Below, piece by piece: positions 1 through 9,853 of a stretch of 64,000 bases of DNA; position 1 is the first letter of the stretch, and each line of letters begins with the position of its first letter. The position numbers and the translations under genes are program-made. A model generated the notes under the pieces. The model saw nothing but the letters and a program-made list of their open reading frames with translations. It searched no databases and was not told where the DNA came from. Origin of the DNA: Ectobius pallidus (taxonomy: Eukaryota > Arthropoda > Insecta > Blattodea > Ectobiidae); NCBI GenBank assembly GCA_964059195.1, contig CAXKWD010000004.1, positions 119,694,043 to 119,758,042 of the forward strand. The letters are read 5' to 3'.

Positions 1-108
1 GAATACAAAGCCCTCCTGATAAATAAAAAGGAAGACTACATGGAAACACAAGCAGCAAAGATAATAGAGGAAGCACAGAGAGACCCTTTCAAAACACAAA
101 GGCCCTGA
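1..108 (+). pseudogene. LINE linker fragment (possible)
   Basis: Frame +1 is open from the window edge to a TGA at 106-108. It reads as a charged helical stretch containing KKEDYMETQAAKIIEEAQRD followed by PF. The pattern resembles the linker between endonuclease and reverse transcriptase in RTE/BovB-like non-LTR retrotransposons, where a 'EAxxDPF' motif is common. No RT motif follows, so at most a short remnant is present. Chance similarity of a lysine/glutamate-rich stretch is the alternative. Confidence 0.25.
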
Positions 109-475
109 AAGCCAATATGCCCACATACAATACAAATGGAGACATGGGTGGACCACCGTATGAATGACCTACAATGTTTCCCCCTTTATAATCCAATTGT
201 GGTTTCAAATGAATTTCATCCATCAGAACAACAATAATCTTATCGTCACCATTTAGTAATGTCATTTTTTAGCAAGATACTTCAGCAAATGTTCTGGGAT
301 CTGCTCCAGTATAGGTGTAGTTGAAAGTTTACTACATAACCTTGATATAGTCTTAGGACAAGGCATAGCGATGAGACCACTGGGGTGATATGGAGTGCAC
401 AAGTGACTAGAATACCAATGTGGGATAAACTTTGGTTTAGGTCCCTCGAAAATTTTCTAAGTCCGAAAGTTCACG

Positions 476-835
476 TTGATATGCTATGAACTGCGAAGAT
501 TCCCGAAGTTTTTATCCGAAGTGCCGAGACTAGGAATGAAGGCAACATCTGAAGTCACTGCTGCCAATATATGCACCAAAACCCCAGACATGTGTTCTGC
601 AGATTGGTTCAAGTCCCAAAATGTAAAAATCGTAAATCCGGTGACTGGTGTTCATACGAACAATATCGAGTCACGTTGGCGATCTCTCCGTGCACGCCTA
701 GCCAGGGGCGGTATCAGACTCGAACAGGTAGATACCCATTTGGTAGAATACTTGTGGCGTCTGGACTGTGAGCACCGACTAGCAGATCCATTTCAAGAAA
801 TGGAAGATATCAGGACTGTTTATCCTGTAGACTAG
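476..835 (+). pseudogene. Merlin-type (IS1016/ISXO2-like) transposase, C-terminal part
   Basis: The 119-codon frame holds the C-terminal half of an ISXO2-like DDE transposase as found in Merlin elements. The diagnostic piece is GVHTNNIESRWRSLRARLAR (about residues 58-77), which carries the last acidic catalytic residue in the context 'HTNNIES.WRSLR'. It is followed by a conserved 'HLVEYLWRL' helix and a short tail. The N-terminal zinc ribbon and the first two catalytic aspartates are not in this frame, and the first ATG is unlikely to be a true start. The upstream 300 bp are not recognisably coding, so this is a truncated remnant. An AT-rich ATT run at 880-901 lies just downstream. Identification of the family is firm; the extent of the element and its TIRs are not resolved. 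Confidence 0.8.
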
Positions 836-1281
836 AGTTTAAAGTTAAGTAGGTTTAGCGCCTTTACTTGTAAATAAATTATTGTTATTATTATTATTAT
901 TGTAAATATTGTACTAGTGTTTGAGGTATTGTAGGCCTACTGATTTTAGAATTGCATGCATTCATTTCCATCACAAATAGATCAAACAAACAAACATTTC
1001 GGTACATTTAATTTAATTGGAAGTGCTAGCTGCAGCTTCACCCGTAGCGTCACTTGTAGCATTACGAAATTGCGCATTAGAGTCAGTGTCTTCACGTTGG
1101 AAATTGGCAGCGTGACCTAGGGTACACAATTCCAGCAATGTTGCCAGCAGTACATGAAGTCTCCAATCCAAAATGGCGCGTGCCTAGTAAGTAAAGAATT
1201 CGTCGAATGTGCAATTAATCTGTTTATATTAATAAATGATATAAACGTTTGTGTAGTTAAAAAAAAAAACAGAAAAAAATG

Positions 1282-1974
1282 TTAATGACGCGTAGACCTT
1301 AAAAATTCTGAAATACAAGAAAAACGCAGGAAACAGAAACTTTTTTTTAAGGGACCTATTCCAAAGTTGAGCCCTAATGGGTCCCAACTATATCTTGCCT
1401 TCGATTTTTTACAGTTTATGAGAGAAACCTGTTTCTTCAAAAACTGGATTGCATCCTGATTATCTGGCAATTTTAAAGCTAAACCGCTTAGAATATCAGC
1501 CACAAAAACAATGTTGTCTTCAATGCTTGTGCTTTCCACATTCATGAATTTTAAATAAACATTATTTAAAAGACAACATAAATCAGATGTGGTACTTACA
1601 GTGGTTGGCATTGTAACATTTTGTATCCGACTGATCTGTATGTCATTTACATGCACTGACAGGCTGAGTTTGTCATCGATTATAGCATGACAAAGAACTA
1701 TAGGATATGGCACATATAAAACACAGGGACATGTCTTTCTTCACCACTATCCATTCCTTCTTCAGGTCACAATCACTGATTATGTTATACAATTCATCAA
1801 GTGAACTAATTGAAGTTTTCTTCATATGATTTTCCTGGTTCAATATACTTTCTGCTACAGCTGCATTCAGGAAAGCATTCTCCAATCGTTGTCTACGATC
1901 CTCTGGGTCTTCTCTGGATGTTGATGGAGTCGACAAGTAAGTAGGGCATCCAGGCAAGATAGAAGGTACTGCGC
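1282..1974 (-). pseudogene. THAP-domain protein, 3' exon (frameshifted)
   Basis: Read leftwards from an acceptor at 1976-1975 (polypyrimidine tract, then CATCAG). The exon opens in phase with the upstream THAP exon and gives GAVPSILPGCPTYLSTPSTS, the usual 'AVPSIF/LP' end of a THAP zinc finger followed by a low-complexity linker. The frame runs to about 1700, where coding continues in another frame (PYPIVLCHAIIDDKLSLSV) to a stop at 1282, so one small indel lies between roughly 1735 and 1700. The second half ends with a stretch resembling the 'NCKKPKxxRxS' segment seen in P-element/THAP9-type proteins. The RNase H-like catalytic core is absent. This looks like a decayed, truncated THAP/P-element-type gene. 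Splicing around the indel or a sequencing error cannot be excluded. Confidence 0.55.
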
Positions 1975-2279
1975 CTGATGAAAAAAAAAAAGATTAAGCA
2001 TAGGCCTACATAACCTTGTAGTAGACAATGTATCAAAAACAGGTTCTGGTAAAAACTTAAGAATTCTGAATTTGTGTTTTATCCTTAACAGAAGCTTTAG
2101 GCAGAAAAACGGCAATGAAGTCCTAAGACTTAACAAGAGCGAGGAGTAGATAATGAACCTTTTAACACAATTGTATTTGGGAATTAGGCCTTTCTAGGGG
2201 ACTAGGGTGAGACCGATTCTACTCTTATTCCTAGGCTTCTTGGTAATCTGAACAGGATAGCTGAAAAAAAGGAACCAAC

Positions 2280-2391
2280 CTTTTCTCAAGCGTGGCCGAT
2301 CCAATGGTGCAGTTAATAACGTTCCAGTTTTTGGGTCGTATACTGATGTAGTCCTTTCAATATCACATGGATTGAAATGTAATTCACACAC
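2280..2391 (-). CDS. THAP-domain exon with the CxxxH half of the zinc finger
   Basis: An acceptor CTTTTCAG at 2399-2392 is followed by VCELHFNPCDIERTTSVYDP and then LDRPRLRKG. The C-E-L-H-F motif supplies the second Cys and the His of a C2CH THAP finger, and the rest is the usual basic tail. The exon ends at 2280 in AAAG before a GTTGGT donor (2279-2274). Joining AAA-G to GC at 1974 gives an uninterrupted RKGAVPSILP, which matches the family. That phase-1 join across a 305-bp intron (1975-2279) is the main argument that this was once a spliced gene rather than chance ORFs. Confidence 0.65.
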
Positions 2392-2631
2392 CTGAAAAGA
2401 ATCGAGAAGTGCCGGTAATAGGCCTATGGAACAATTCTAGGTTATGTTACATACCTAAAGTAAATAGCCTACGGTAGTTCCCAGTTAATATTAAATGCAG
2501 TTTTAAAATAATCAGAAAATATGCCTATTTTGAGGATACATCAAAGCCTAAATAGGCTTATTCAAGTACAAAATGCACAATCTGCATCTAAATGTGGCAA
2601 ATATTAAAAACACTTCAAATGTTCAACTCAC

Positions 2632-2689
2632 CACAGAATTGGGACGTGGATTCAATTCCTTCACAAGCTGCCGTGCAATACTTCTTCAT
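2632..2689 (-). CDS. THAP-domain first coding exon (Cys pair)
   Basis: ATG at 2689-2687 starts MKKYCTAACEGIESTSQFC, ending at 2632 before a strong GTGAGT donor (2631-2626). A methionine within a few residues of 'C-x(2-4)-C' is the standard beginning of a THAP finger. It lies about 240 bp upstream of the exon carrying the second zinc-binding half. The expected middle of the domain (about 25 residues with the conserved Trp) was not found between 2400 and 2626; every acceptor-like site there leads to stops. Either the middle exon has decayed or been deleted, or a very short exon was missed. Confidence 0.5.
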
Positions 2690-3885
2690 ATATTTTATGT
2701 ATATATGTAAATATATACTTATTAAGAATGCATAGGAATCGACCAACTTAATTTTTAGATAATTCTTTTATCTCCGAATGCAATTAAAACTCTTCAACAC
2801 ACGAGCTTACACATACAACAGAACGCCATAATAGGACCCCTAGCAGTGACGTCACTGCTATTCTGGTCATGCGTGTTGCGGCCTTGTTCCAAGGTGGCGT
2901 TGACTTGAACCTAGAGGTGTACATATTCTGATTTTAGCTTGCCTGCCCCTTTGAAATTCTGCAACCAGTCACAGCTTTTAACTTGCTTGACTTGAAAGCA
3001 AGCCAGATTACAACGATGATAAGAAATACTGTCGCTATGAGTCATAAGCTCTTCATAACTTGGTGGGTTGCTCAGGACCTAAGGAAACTGCAAGGCCTGG
3101 CGGAAAGAATATGAAACTGGGTATAGCAGTGCACTGGTATTGTAAGTCGTGCAGTTACGTAGTTGAGGAACTTCAGATGTATTTAGAGAATTTTACCCTG
3201 AAGGAAGCCGAGGAGAAACTAAAATGTGGACAGTTTTAATTAATTATCAATGAACAAAAGTACTAGTCCGGCATGGGAAAAATGTTCAAACATTTTCGAG
3301 AAAACATCATAAAATCATTAATAACAATAACAAAAATCCCTTTAGGCAAGCCTACAAGCTGAGGTAGATTTCGAAGTGCTTTTGTTTTAATTTACTTTCG
3401 CTGCGTAGCACTCTTCTTCTTTAGCCTTAGCATGACAAACCCGCAATAATAACTGCAAAAAAGAGGAAAGGGAACTTTTTAAAACATTCAAATCTCGCCT
3501 TATATGAGAACTATCAAGAAACTAGTTATTGATTTGTAGAGTACTCATCAAGAGCTTTTCAACGATACCCCACAAGACGTAGTTTCGAAAATTTCGAATT
3601 TCCATCCCCATACCCCCACCCCCACTCGTACTCCCAAAACCCCCGAATCGTTGGTGTCACTGTGAACTCCATAAGGAGTACTCTAATTTATTCAATCAAA
3701 GTTTCCCTCTATACTTCATAGGGGCCGAGATATAAATGTTTTAAAATTTCAACCCCCTCCCCCGACCACCCCCTTAGGCCAATTTTGCTCATTAACGAAC
3801 TTGTCTGAACTATTGGGCCTAGAAATAACATAATAAAATTTGATTCAAATATCTTGAAAATTACGGCCGCTAGCGTGTAAAGATA

Positions 3886-3892
3886 TATATGC

Positions 3893-3942
<50 letters not shown>
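3886..3942. repeat. (AT)n microsatellite
   Basis: Near-perfect AT dinucleotide run inside the hAT-type element. It creates a meaningless Ile/Tyr-rich ORF on the minus strand. Confidence 0.95.
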
Positions 3943-3955
<13 letters not shown>

Positions 3956-4054
3956 CTGTATATAAATATAAATATCACAATTTTTTTAACAGGCGGTGGT
4001 TTCGTACTTAGGGAGGCATGAAACGTAACGATATGAACGAATTTTTTGAAAGTC

Positions 4055-4087
4055 ATTAGGTAGATTTTTCTTCGAAATCTACCTAAT
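4055..4087. repeat. Perfect short hairpin inside the hAT-type element
   Basis: Arms ATTAGGTAGATTT (4055-4067) and AAATCTACCTAAT (4075-4087) are exact inverse complements with a 7-base loop. It may be a subterminal structure of the element; no function can be assigned. Confidence 0.7.
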
Positions 4088-4396
4088 AATAAAAATAATA
4101 ATTGTGTTAAGACGCTAAAACGATTTTTAATACTTTATCCACCTTTTATTTATCTGCATGGTGAATTTCTTCTACCAGCATGTAGAAAAGCAAGAAAGTA
4201 TTACCTACACTCAGTAACTACAGTTGTTTAGCTGATAGGAATGTCGCAAGCTTATTCTGACTTGCCTAGGCTGGGTTTGACCTGACCCATCGGGCTTAAA
4301 GAAACCTGCCTGCTTCCTAGCTATGACGCTGGCAACTTGCTTGCCTGGCGTTCAAGCGGGTTTGGGCAAGCTAAAATCGAGATTTGTACACCTCTG

Positions 4397-4740
4397 CTTG
4401 AACCACCTCTGCGAGTGCCCTTAGGAAAAGGACAAAGATTTATAGTGGTGCATGCGGGATCTGAATCTGGTTTTATCCCCAATGCTCTATTATGTTTCAA
4501 GTCTAAATCCACCAAAGATTTCCATGAAGAGATGGATGCAACCGTTTTTAAGAACTGGTTTGTTCAAAATTTAATTCCTAATATTCCTCCAAATTCTGTA
4601 ATAGTAATGGATAACGCTAGCTACCATTCGAAAGAACTAAACAAACCTCCAACATCCTCCACGTTAAAGGCAGACATGCAAAAATGGTTAAGTGAACGAG
4701 ATATCAATTTTGATCCCATGTCAACAAAACCAGTACTGTA
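4397..4740 (+). pseudogene. Tc1-like DDE transposase, central part
   Basis: From about 4402 the frame reads PPLRVPLGKGQRFIVVHAGS and continues through VIVMDNASYHSKEL to FDPMSTKP. 'GKGKRxIVxHAGS' and 'VIVMDNASYHS' are landmark segments of a widespread insect DDE_3 (Tc1-type) transposase; the Asp of VIVMDNA is the second catalytic residue. The first catalytic Asp and the DNA-binding domain should lie further 5' but are missing. The sequence on the other side of the hAT-type element at 2912-4396 does not continue the frame (TGA in phase). The frame stops at the insertion of a 280-bp element at 4741 and resumes at 5021. Confidence 0.85.
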
Positions 4741-5020
4741 CAGGGGCGGATCCAGCGAGACATTTTGGAGGGGGGGGAACCAAAGTAGAGAGGGAAGTTT
4801 TTACTCATAAAAATCAATTATTCCCAGTACACAATTGAAAACAAAATGAACATTTCAGCATTTTCTTACAAAGGTATTTCAAAATAATGAATGTCGTTGC
4901 TTTAATTTAAGTATTTGGGTTATGTTCTAATCAATTTTGAATAATTTTTGCTTAATGTTACAAATTTGGGGGGGGGGGAATTTCCCCCATTTCCCCCCCC
5001 CCCCCGTGGATCCGCCCCTG
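4741..5020. mobile_element. 280-bp hAT-type MITE inside a transposase gene
   Basis: It begins CAGGGGCGGATCCA and ends TGGATCCGCCCCTG, exact inverse complements over 14 bp. It is flanked by perfect 8-bp duplications GTACTGTA (4733-4740 and 5021-5028). Internal G-rich (about 4770-4778, 4969-4978) and C-rich (4992-5005) runs extend the inverted symmetry. Removing the element and one duplication restores the host frame without a shift. The length is far too small for a transposase, so it moved with enzymes supplied in trans. Confidence 0.92.
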
Positions 5021-5569
5021 GTACTGTATGACATAATTAAATCAGTAAAAGATAAGCACAGGCATTACGAGATAGATTTGATAGAGCAACAACATGGGCA
5101 CACTGTTGTACGTCTACCGCCATACCATTGTGACTTAAACCCTATTGAACTAATATGGGCACAGGTTAAGGGTCACGTGGCAAAAACGAATATTAATTTT
5201 AGAATTAGTGACGTAGAAAAACTGTTCAGGGATGCAGTGGAAAACGTTAATTCAGTCCAGTGGAAAAATGCGTGTGATCATGTAAAAACAATTGAGGAAT
5301 TTTATTGGGTCAAAGACGGTCTTGTGGACGAGGTGTTGGACAAATTCGTTATAAATTTAGACGATTCAGATTCTGATGAAAGTGACGTAGGATCAGAAGA
5401 TGAAAATAATCTAGACTCCTCAACTTCACTGACAACCACTGCTTCTTGTAGTTATACACGGATGGTGTTTCGCCCCTTCCACCCTCGCCATAGTGGCAGC
5501 AGCACATTTTTGGAGCGAGTAACCTTTTACAATAGTATCTGTTTCTATCTCTTTCTTTCCAATACCTGA
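5021..5569 (+). pseudogene. Tc1-like DDE transposase, C-terminal part
   Basis: Continuation of the frame broken at 4740. It opens VLYDIIKSVKDKHRHYEIDL and contains RLPPYHCDLNPIELIWAQVK, where the Glu of 'NPIELIW' is the third catalytic residue. An acidic Asp/Ser-rich tail follows (DDSDSDESD, about 5360-5410). The frame then drifts into unlikely sequence before the stop at 5569, so the true C-terminus is probably near 5440. Open reading across both halves suggests the coding sequence was fairly young when the MITE landed. The lost N-terminus makes it non-functional in cis. Confidence 0.85.
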
Positions 5570-5732
5570 CTTCTGCCAAACATTTTCTGTCTCTTTATTC
5601 TGAACTGTGCCATCTTAAGACAGACCTACTATAACACATGTTTAATATTTATACTGTGTACAGTAACAATAATAATACCGTACAATAATAACAACAATAA
5701 TTGTGTACAATATCGTACAATAACAATATTGA

Positions 5733-5776
5733 TAGCAATAATGACGATGGTGATGATGATGATGATGACGATGATG

Positions 5777-5832
<56 letters not shown>
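5733..5832. repeat. Compound (GAT)n-(AAT)n microsatellite
   Basis: A GATGAT run passes into about 18 AAT triplets. It generates poly-Asn, poly-Leu and poly-Ile ORFs on both strands that are not genes. Confidence 0.95.
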
Positions 5833-5871
5833 TTGAAATGTAGCCCGGTGTTCTCGCCGCACCGACAGAAG

Positions 5872-6132
5872 TTAGCGCTTGGCAACACCGCGTAGATTCT
5901 CCATAAGAGCCATTTGTGCCTTCAGTGTAGCCGATGGAGTAATTAACAATTTAGCGGTCAATTCACGGGTATGTGCCTCCTTCAGATAAATCAAGGTTCT
6001 CATCACATATACATTTGTTTTGTGATGATTTGGCTGTAGCCCTACGAATAATTGTCTCATTTCTGGTTCTGGGAGGGCATCACACGACGAAGCACTCAAC
6101 AAACAAAGAATAAGTGAAGTAGCTGAATCCAT
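5872..6132 (-). CDS. Unrecognised small ORF, possible secreted peptide
   Basis: An 86-codon frame with a true ATG at 6132-6130. It starts MDSATSLILCLLSASSCDA, a short hydrophobic N-terminus that could be a signal sequence, although no basic residue precedes the hydrophobic core. The rest is mixed and fairly soluble (LPEPEMRQLFVGLQPNHHKT, then NVYVMRTLIYLKEAHTREL) and ends ENLRGVAKR. Composition is more protein-like than the surrounding AT-rich ORFs. No splice sites are obvious and no poly(A) signal was seen before the microsatellite. I do not recognise a family. It lies 1.1 kb from, and divergent to, the exon at 7273. Confidence 0.3.
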   Translation of the reverse strand: MDSATSLILCLLSASSCDALPEPEMRQLFVGLQPNHHKTNVYVMRTLIYLKEAHTRELTAKLLITPSATLKAQMALMENLRGVAKR

Positions 6133-6554
6133 AGACTACAAGGATTGCGTTTTACATCTATACTAGTGCTTATTTCTTATTTGAACGGCACTAAACCATA
6201 ATGAGAAACAATAAATTATTTCCACGAACTGAAACATAGTTAAACGTACTTAAATCACATCATAAGAAGTAATAAGTAATATCAATATTATTGTTGGTTT
6301 TAAGCTTAATCAAATGTATGGTCCCAATTACTGGTAAGCATTCAATTTTTTTTCCTGAATAAAACGACTGCTCTTGCTAACTAAAATGCCTTGAATTCGA
6401 ATCTGCATTCAGATATTTGTGTCACTTCATATTTCATCGTAATTTCAATAAATAAATAAATAAACAAACAAATAAAAACAATTTAAATTAGCGAAATTCG
6501 TAATGCGAACTATTTTTGGTTAATTTGATTGCATCGAATAAGAATCATTCGGCA

Positions 6555-6790
6555 CGAGTGTGTGCATCTGGTATGTCTCGTCCTGTGTTCGTAATTTCTC
6601 GGAAGTGGCCCCGGCATTGGGCTGATCACTCATCTGGTCAGGCTCTCCATGTTCTTGTCTGGTCAAAAAAAATTATGTATGTGATCCAAAGGTAATCCTT
6701 GTCCCGACAGGTCTCGGTCCTAAAAGACCCGGGATGCGTGGGGCGCATAAAGATCCCTGCAACGGGAGAGGTTAAACTAAAAAAAAGAGT
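6555..6790 (+). mobile_element. 5'-truncated SINE (same family as 42130-42548)
   Basis: It shares long near-identical blocks with the full copy at 42 kb, including GTGGCCCCGGCATTGGGCT, TCTGGTCAAAAA, TATGTATGTGATCCA, CCGACAGGTC and GCCCGGG-like segments in the same order. The tRNA-like head present in the 42-kb copy is missing, so this copy is 5'-truncated. It ends in an A-rich tail. Confidence 0.8.
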
Positions 6791-7189
6791 GATAAAAAAT
6801 AAATGCATATCCAATGCAATTTCAGAACGAATAAAGAACAGCTTTCCTCGGAAGTGAGTTATAAAGCGGTTAAGTAGTAAGACTAAAACTCACTTTGATT
6901 ATAACTTACTGACATTTACTTAACTGCAATTTGAGGTGGATTATTGAGTAAAAAAGTAAAGTGCCGTAATCTAATAATTATATTTCTGTATGCTTTTCGC
7001 ATAAGCCTACAATTAAATTCGAATGGTTCTCACGGTTAGTTCATTCTGGAAATTAATTCACACTACCTCGAACTTCACATGTAGTACTTAATTATTCCAC
7101 TTTACATTCGTATAAACTTGCAAGTTGGTTTAATTGCAAGATTTCATAAAGCTCCATACAAAATTTAATTTATTTTGAACAATCAGGCT

Positions 7190-7272
7190 TAAGGGATGGA
7201 GCATGCGTGGTAAGGGTCTGGGCGACGGCCGCTGGCTCAGTCTGCCGGCTGCCTGCTGAGTGACTGGACGCA
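7190..7272 (+). promoter_or_regulatory. GC-rich 5' region / putative core promoter
   Basis: A local GC- and CpG-rich patch in AT-rich surroundings directly precedes the signal-peptide exon. GCTCAGTCTG at about 7234 contains an arthropod Inr-like TCAGT. This is inference from composition and position only. Confidence 0.3.
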
Positions 7273-7549
7273 ATGTCGGCTTCCCGCGTTGTGTTGTTGT
7301 TTTCGCTCGCGTCGGCCGTTACTGGCTGCATTCAGCTCGACGACTTGAAACAGGTGAGCGTCGAAGAACGTGCACGACGAGCCCAAATCGTGTTTCATGG
7401 GCTCGCAATCGCATCTTATTCGGATTCGACCCCGGACTCCTACTCTGCATATTTCTGGATCATCAATGTATACAAGGGTGCCGAAGCTTTGGCCCAACAT
7501 CTTCACTTGGCACCTGGAAACTCAGGAGTGGTCAACCTCCGTGACAAGT
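7273..7549 (+). CDS. First coding exon of a secreted protein (NtA-like?)
   Basis: ATG at 7273 begins MSASRVVLLFSLASAVTGCI, a convincing signal peptide with likely cleavage after TG or soon after. About 70 residues follow with balanced composition: ARRAQIVFHGLAIASY, a YSAYFWIINVYKG segment, then GVVNLRD. The exon ends in GACAA followed by the consensus donor GTAAGA at 7550, giving phase 2. Codon use is GC-rich, unlike the flanks, and a CpG-rich patch precedes it. 'AQIVFHG...YSAYFWIINVYKG' recalls the agrin N-terminal (NtA) domain fold ('VVLTGTV...YSxKVRVWxxLKG'), but I hold that identification loosely. No second exon was recognised downstream; it may lie beyond the window after a long intron. 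This is the strongest host-gene signal here. Confidence 0.6.
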
Positions 7550-8739
7550 AAGACGCAATGTATTATACGGTAATAATTTATTCTTAGAAGTCTCAGTTAA
7601 AGTAGTCTGCGTGGAATGTAAACACACCGCACGAATGGAGCAAGTTTCACTATTTCACGAAAAAGTTAGGTTATCGTTCGGCACTAATCGAACTCAACTT
7701 GGGTGAGAACATTGTCATATTAGGAGAGTATCGTAAACAGCTACCAAATTCTTTCAGTCGCATACCCAACAACTCAACTCAGTGTTTAGCTAAGTTTAGA
7801 ATAAGTACGTAATATCAAAATAATGTAGCATGGATGCGTAATTGGATGCTCAATCTCGCCGCATGCAACTTGTTATTGCTAATGGGCATTGGACTATTGG
7901 GCATTCTATATCCGAAGATAACCAAGCTTCTTCTATTAAATATCGCTGTTTACAACACAAATTAAAGCCTAAAGTGGCCATAAAACCAGGATCAAAACAT
8001 TTCACTGTACAGCTACTGAGTAGAACAATCCAATCGGAATGAGTAACCACATGCTCTTTTTCAAATAATGATTTTGGATGTTGTGAACATGAATATAGCA
8101 GCGCATTACGGTATCAATAGTCTGCGTATAGTGTAATCTGTATATCTATTACTATGCATTTAATACTTGAATTTTTATAGGCCCCGTCCTGGATTCCTAT
8201 CAGAGGCAGGTACATACACTGTACAATTTATATTTTACTAATTTATAATTACAGACGCTATCTAAATTATTTATAACTTAATCTAAAGTATTATATAGCC
8301 TACATATACAAAGAGTTTAAAAATCTGTTAAGAGTTTTGGAGTCTCTTATAGCCCGGTAGATAATATTGCAGTAAGCTGTTTTTCCACCATTGTGGCCGA
8401 TGTAATGCAGGGGCGTATACTCTATTGGTGCTATGCGTGCGCCGCACGCCCTAATTTTAGATGGAATATATTCATTCATAATATTTGATTTTTTCAGTAA
8501 ATTTTGGAAAAATCAGTGTCATTTTCATTGCTGATATGAGAAAACAAGGGCCCCGCTGCGAGGCTGTCACCCGTGTGCTACGATTCCATAATGAGAATGA
8601 GTTTCTGAGCGGTACGTTAGGCGTGGACTTTCCTCGAGGCTAGAACTTGTGTGCTATGAGTTTTGAAGAAGGGCGATATCCTGACCACGGGGTGAAGAAG
8701 GGAATAGGTTACGCACGGTGGAGATTTGGCTGTATCTTG

Positions 8740-9120
8740 AGTGCCTTGCGTGCTACTGAAGTTCCGCACTCAGCTGTGTTGTAGCGAAGTATATTGCGAT
8801 TTTAAGATGTTCCAAAGTAAATTATTGTAAATATTATTTTATTTAATGTTATCAAAAGTGTTTAATTAATTTTTGGTCTTTTATTTTAAGAATTTCAATA
8901 GTAAATAATTGTAAATACGGTATTACTTTATTTACTGTTATTCTGAGCGCGGCGGGAGATTTGCCGGTAGTTTGCGTGCTACTGAAGTTTCGCACGCAAT
9001 AGAGTTGTAGCTAAGTATATTACAATTTTAATAATTTCAAGGCAAATATTGTAAATATTATTTTATTTAGTGGTTAAAAAATCTGTTAAATTAATTTTTA
9101 GTTAATGTAGCCTATTTCAT
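8740..9120. repeat. Imperfect internal tandem duplication
   Basis: TGCGTGCTACTGAAGTT, AAGTATATT and TGTAAATATTATTTTATTTA recur in the same order in two ~160-200-bp blocks starting near 8749 and 8976. They diverge by scattered substitutions and indels, so the duplication is old. Confidence 0.75.
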
Positions 9121-9639
9121 TCTGAAAACATTATGAAAGAGCACAGCTGTATTTTGGAAGATCTTCTGATAAATACATTTTTATCCAAAACTTTTCAAGA
9201 TAAATTGCAAATTGTGACAAATGTAAGGCCTTGCTCTGAGTTAACAAGTCTTTCTACAATACATAAAGGCAAGAATGTAGAATATACAGAACATTTTTCA
9301 GTCTCATATTCCTGAGGAAGGCCACAGAGTGAAAATTGCCGTAAGCTCGAGCCTAATAATTTTGAATCGGCTGATAACCTGAGAAAGCTTCAAATCTTAT
9401 AAGTACAAATCCTTCATGTTTTAAAAGAAAGAATAAGCCTACTTTAATAAAGTAAACTATTTTTAACTGTTCAGTTAAAGTTAATCTATATTCTCAATTA
9501 ACTTAGGAATCAAGATATGTAAATATGTAAAGAATAAAGATATGTAAAGAATTTTTTGTAATTTTTTAGCTTTTAAGTAATTTTTGTTTCACTCCTTTTA
9601 TGTATTTATGTTTTTATGTTTTAATGTTTTTGTTTTACT

Positions 9640-9853
9640 TTCTTTTTTAGTTAAGCACATTATACACTCTATTTCTTTGTCTCTCCTCTTTCTTCACTTT
9701 GATATTTTTGAAACGGCACCCGAGCACGAGCAGTCTTGCTCATTCGGGTGTATTACTAAATGTAATACCTCTTGTAATATCTCTTGTAATAAATAAATAA
9801 ATAAATAAATAAATAAATTTATGTAGTAAAAAAAAAAAAAAAAAAAAAAAAAA
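9640..9853 (+). mobile_element. Non-LTR/SINE 3'-end insertion with (AAAT)n and poly(A) tail
   Basis: It contains TTAGTTAAGCACATT near its start, GAGCAGTCTTGCTCATTCGG and GTGTATT, then an (AAAT)n run (9787-9822) and about 25 A residues ending at 9853. The same blocks in the same order occur at 27426-27720. Two copies starting at the same place suggests a short full-length element rather than random truncation. It has no tRNA-like promoter that I can see. Confidence 0.75.

Larger units (their letters stand above)
2912..4396. mobile_element. hAT-type non-autonomous element, 1485 bp
   Basis: The ends are inverted copies over about 30 bp: TAGAGGTGTACA at the left and TGTACACCTCTG at the right, each followed inward by GATTTTAGCTTGCC in the matching orientation. 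Perfect 8-bp direct repeats CTTGAACC flank it (2904-2911 and 4397-4404). An 8-bp duplication with a [C/T]AG-type TIR is the signature of hAT superfamily elements. No transposase-like frame was seen inside; the ORFs there are AT-repeat artefacts. The interior holds an (AT)n run, C-rich tracts near 3600-3780 and a short hairpin. The right edge abuts the Tc1-like transposase remnant. Confidence 0.75.

Noticed and set aside
3709..4056. 115-codon minus-strand frame with poly-Ile/Tyr
   Set aside because: Produced by the (AT)n microsatellite inside a hAT-type element.
5629..5895. Poly-Ile, poly-Leu and poly-Asn frames on both strands
   Set aside because: Translations of the (AAT)n/(GAT)n microsatellite.
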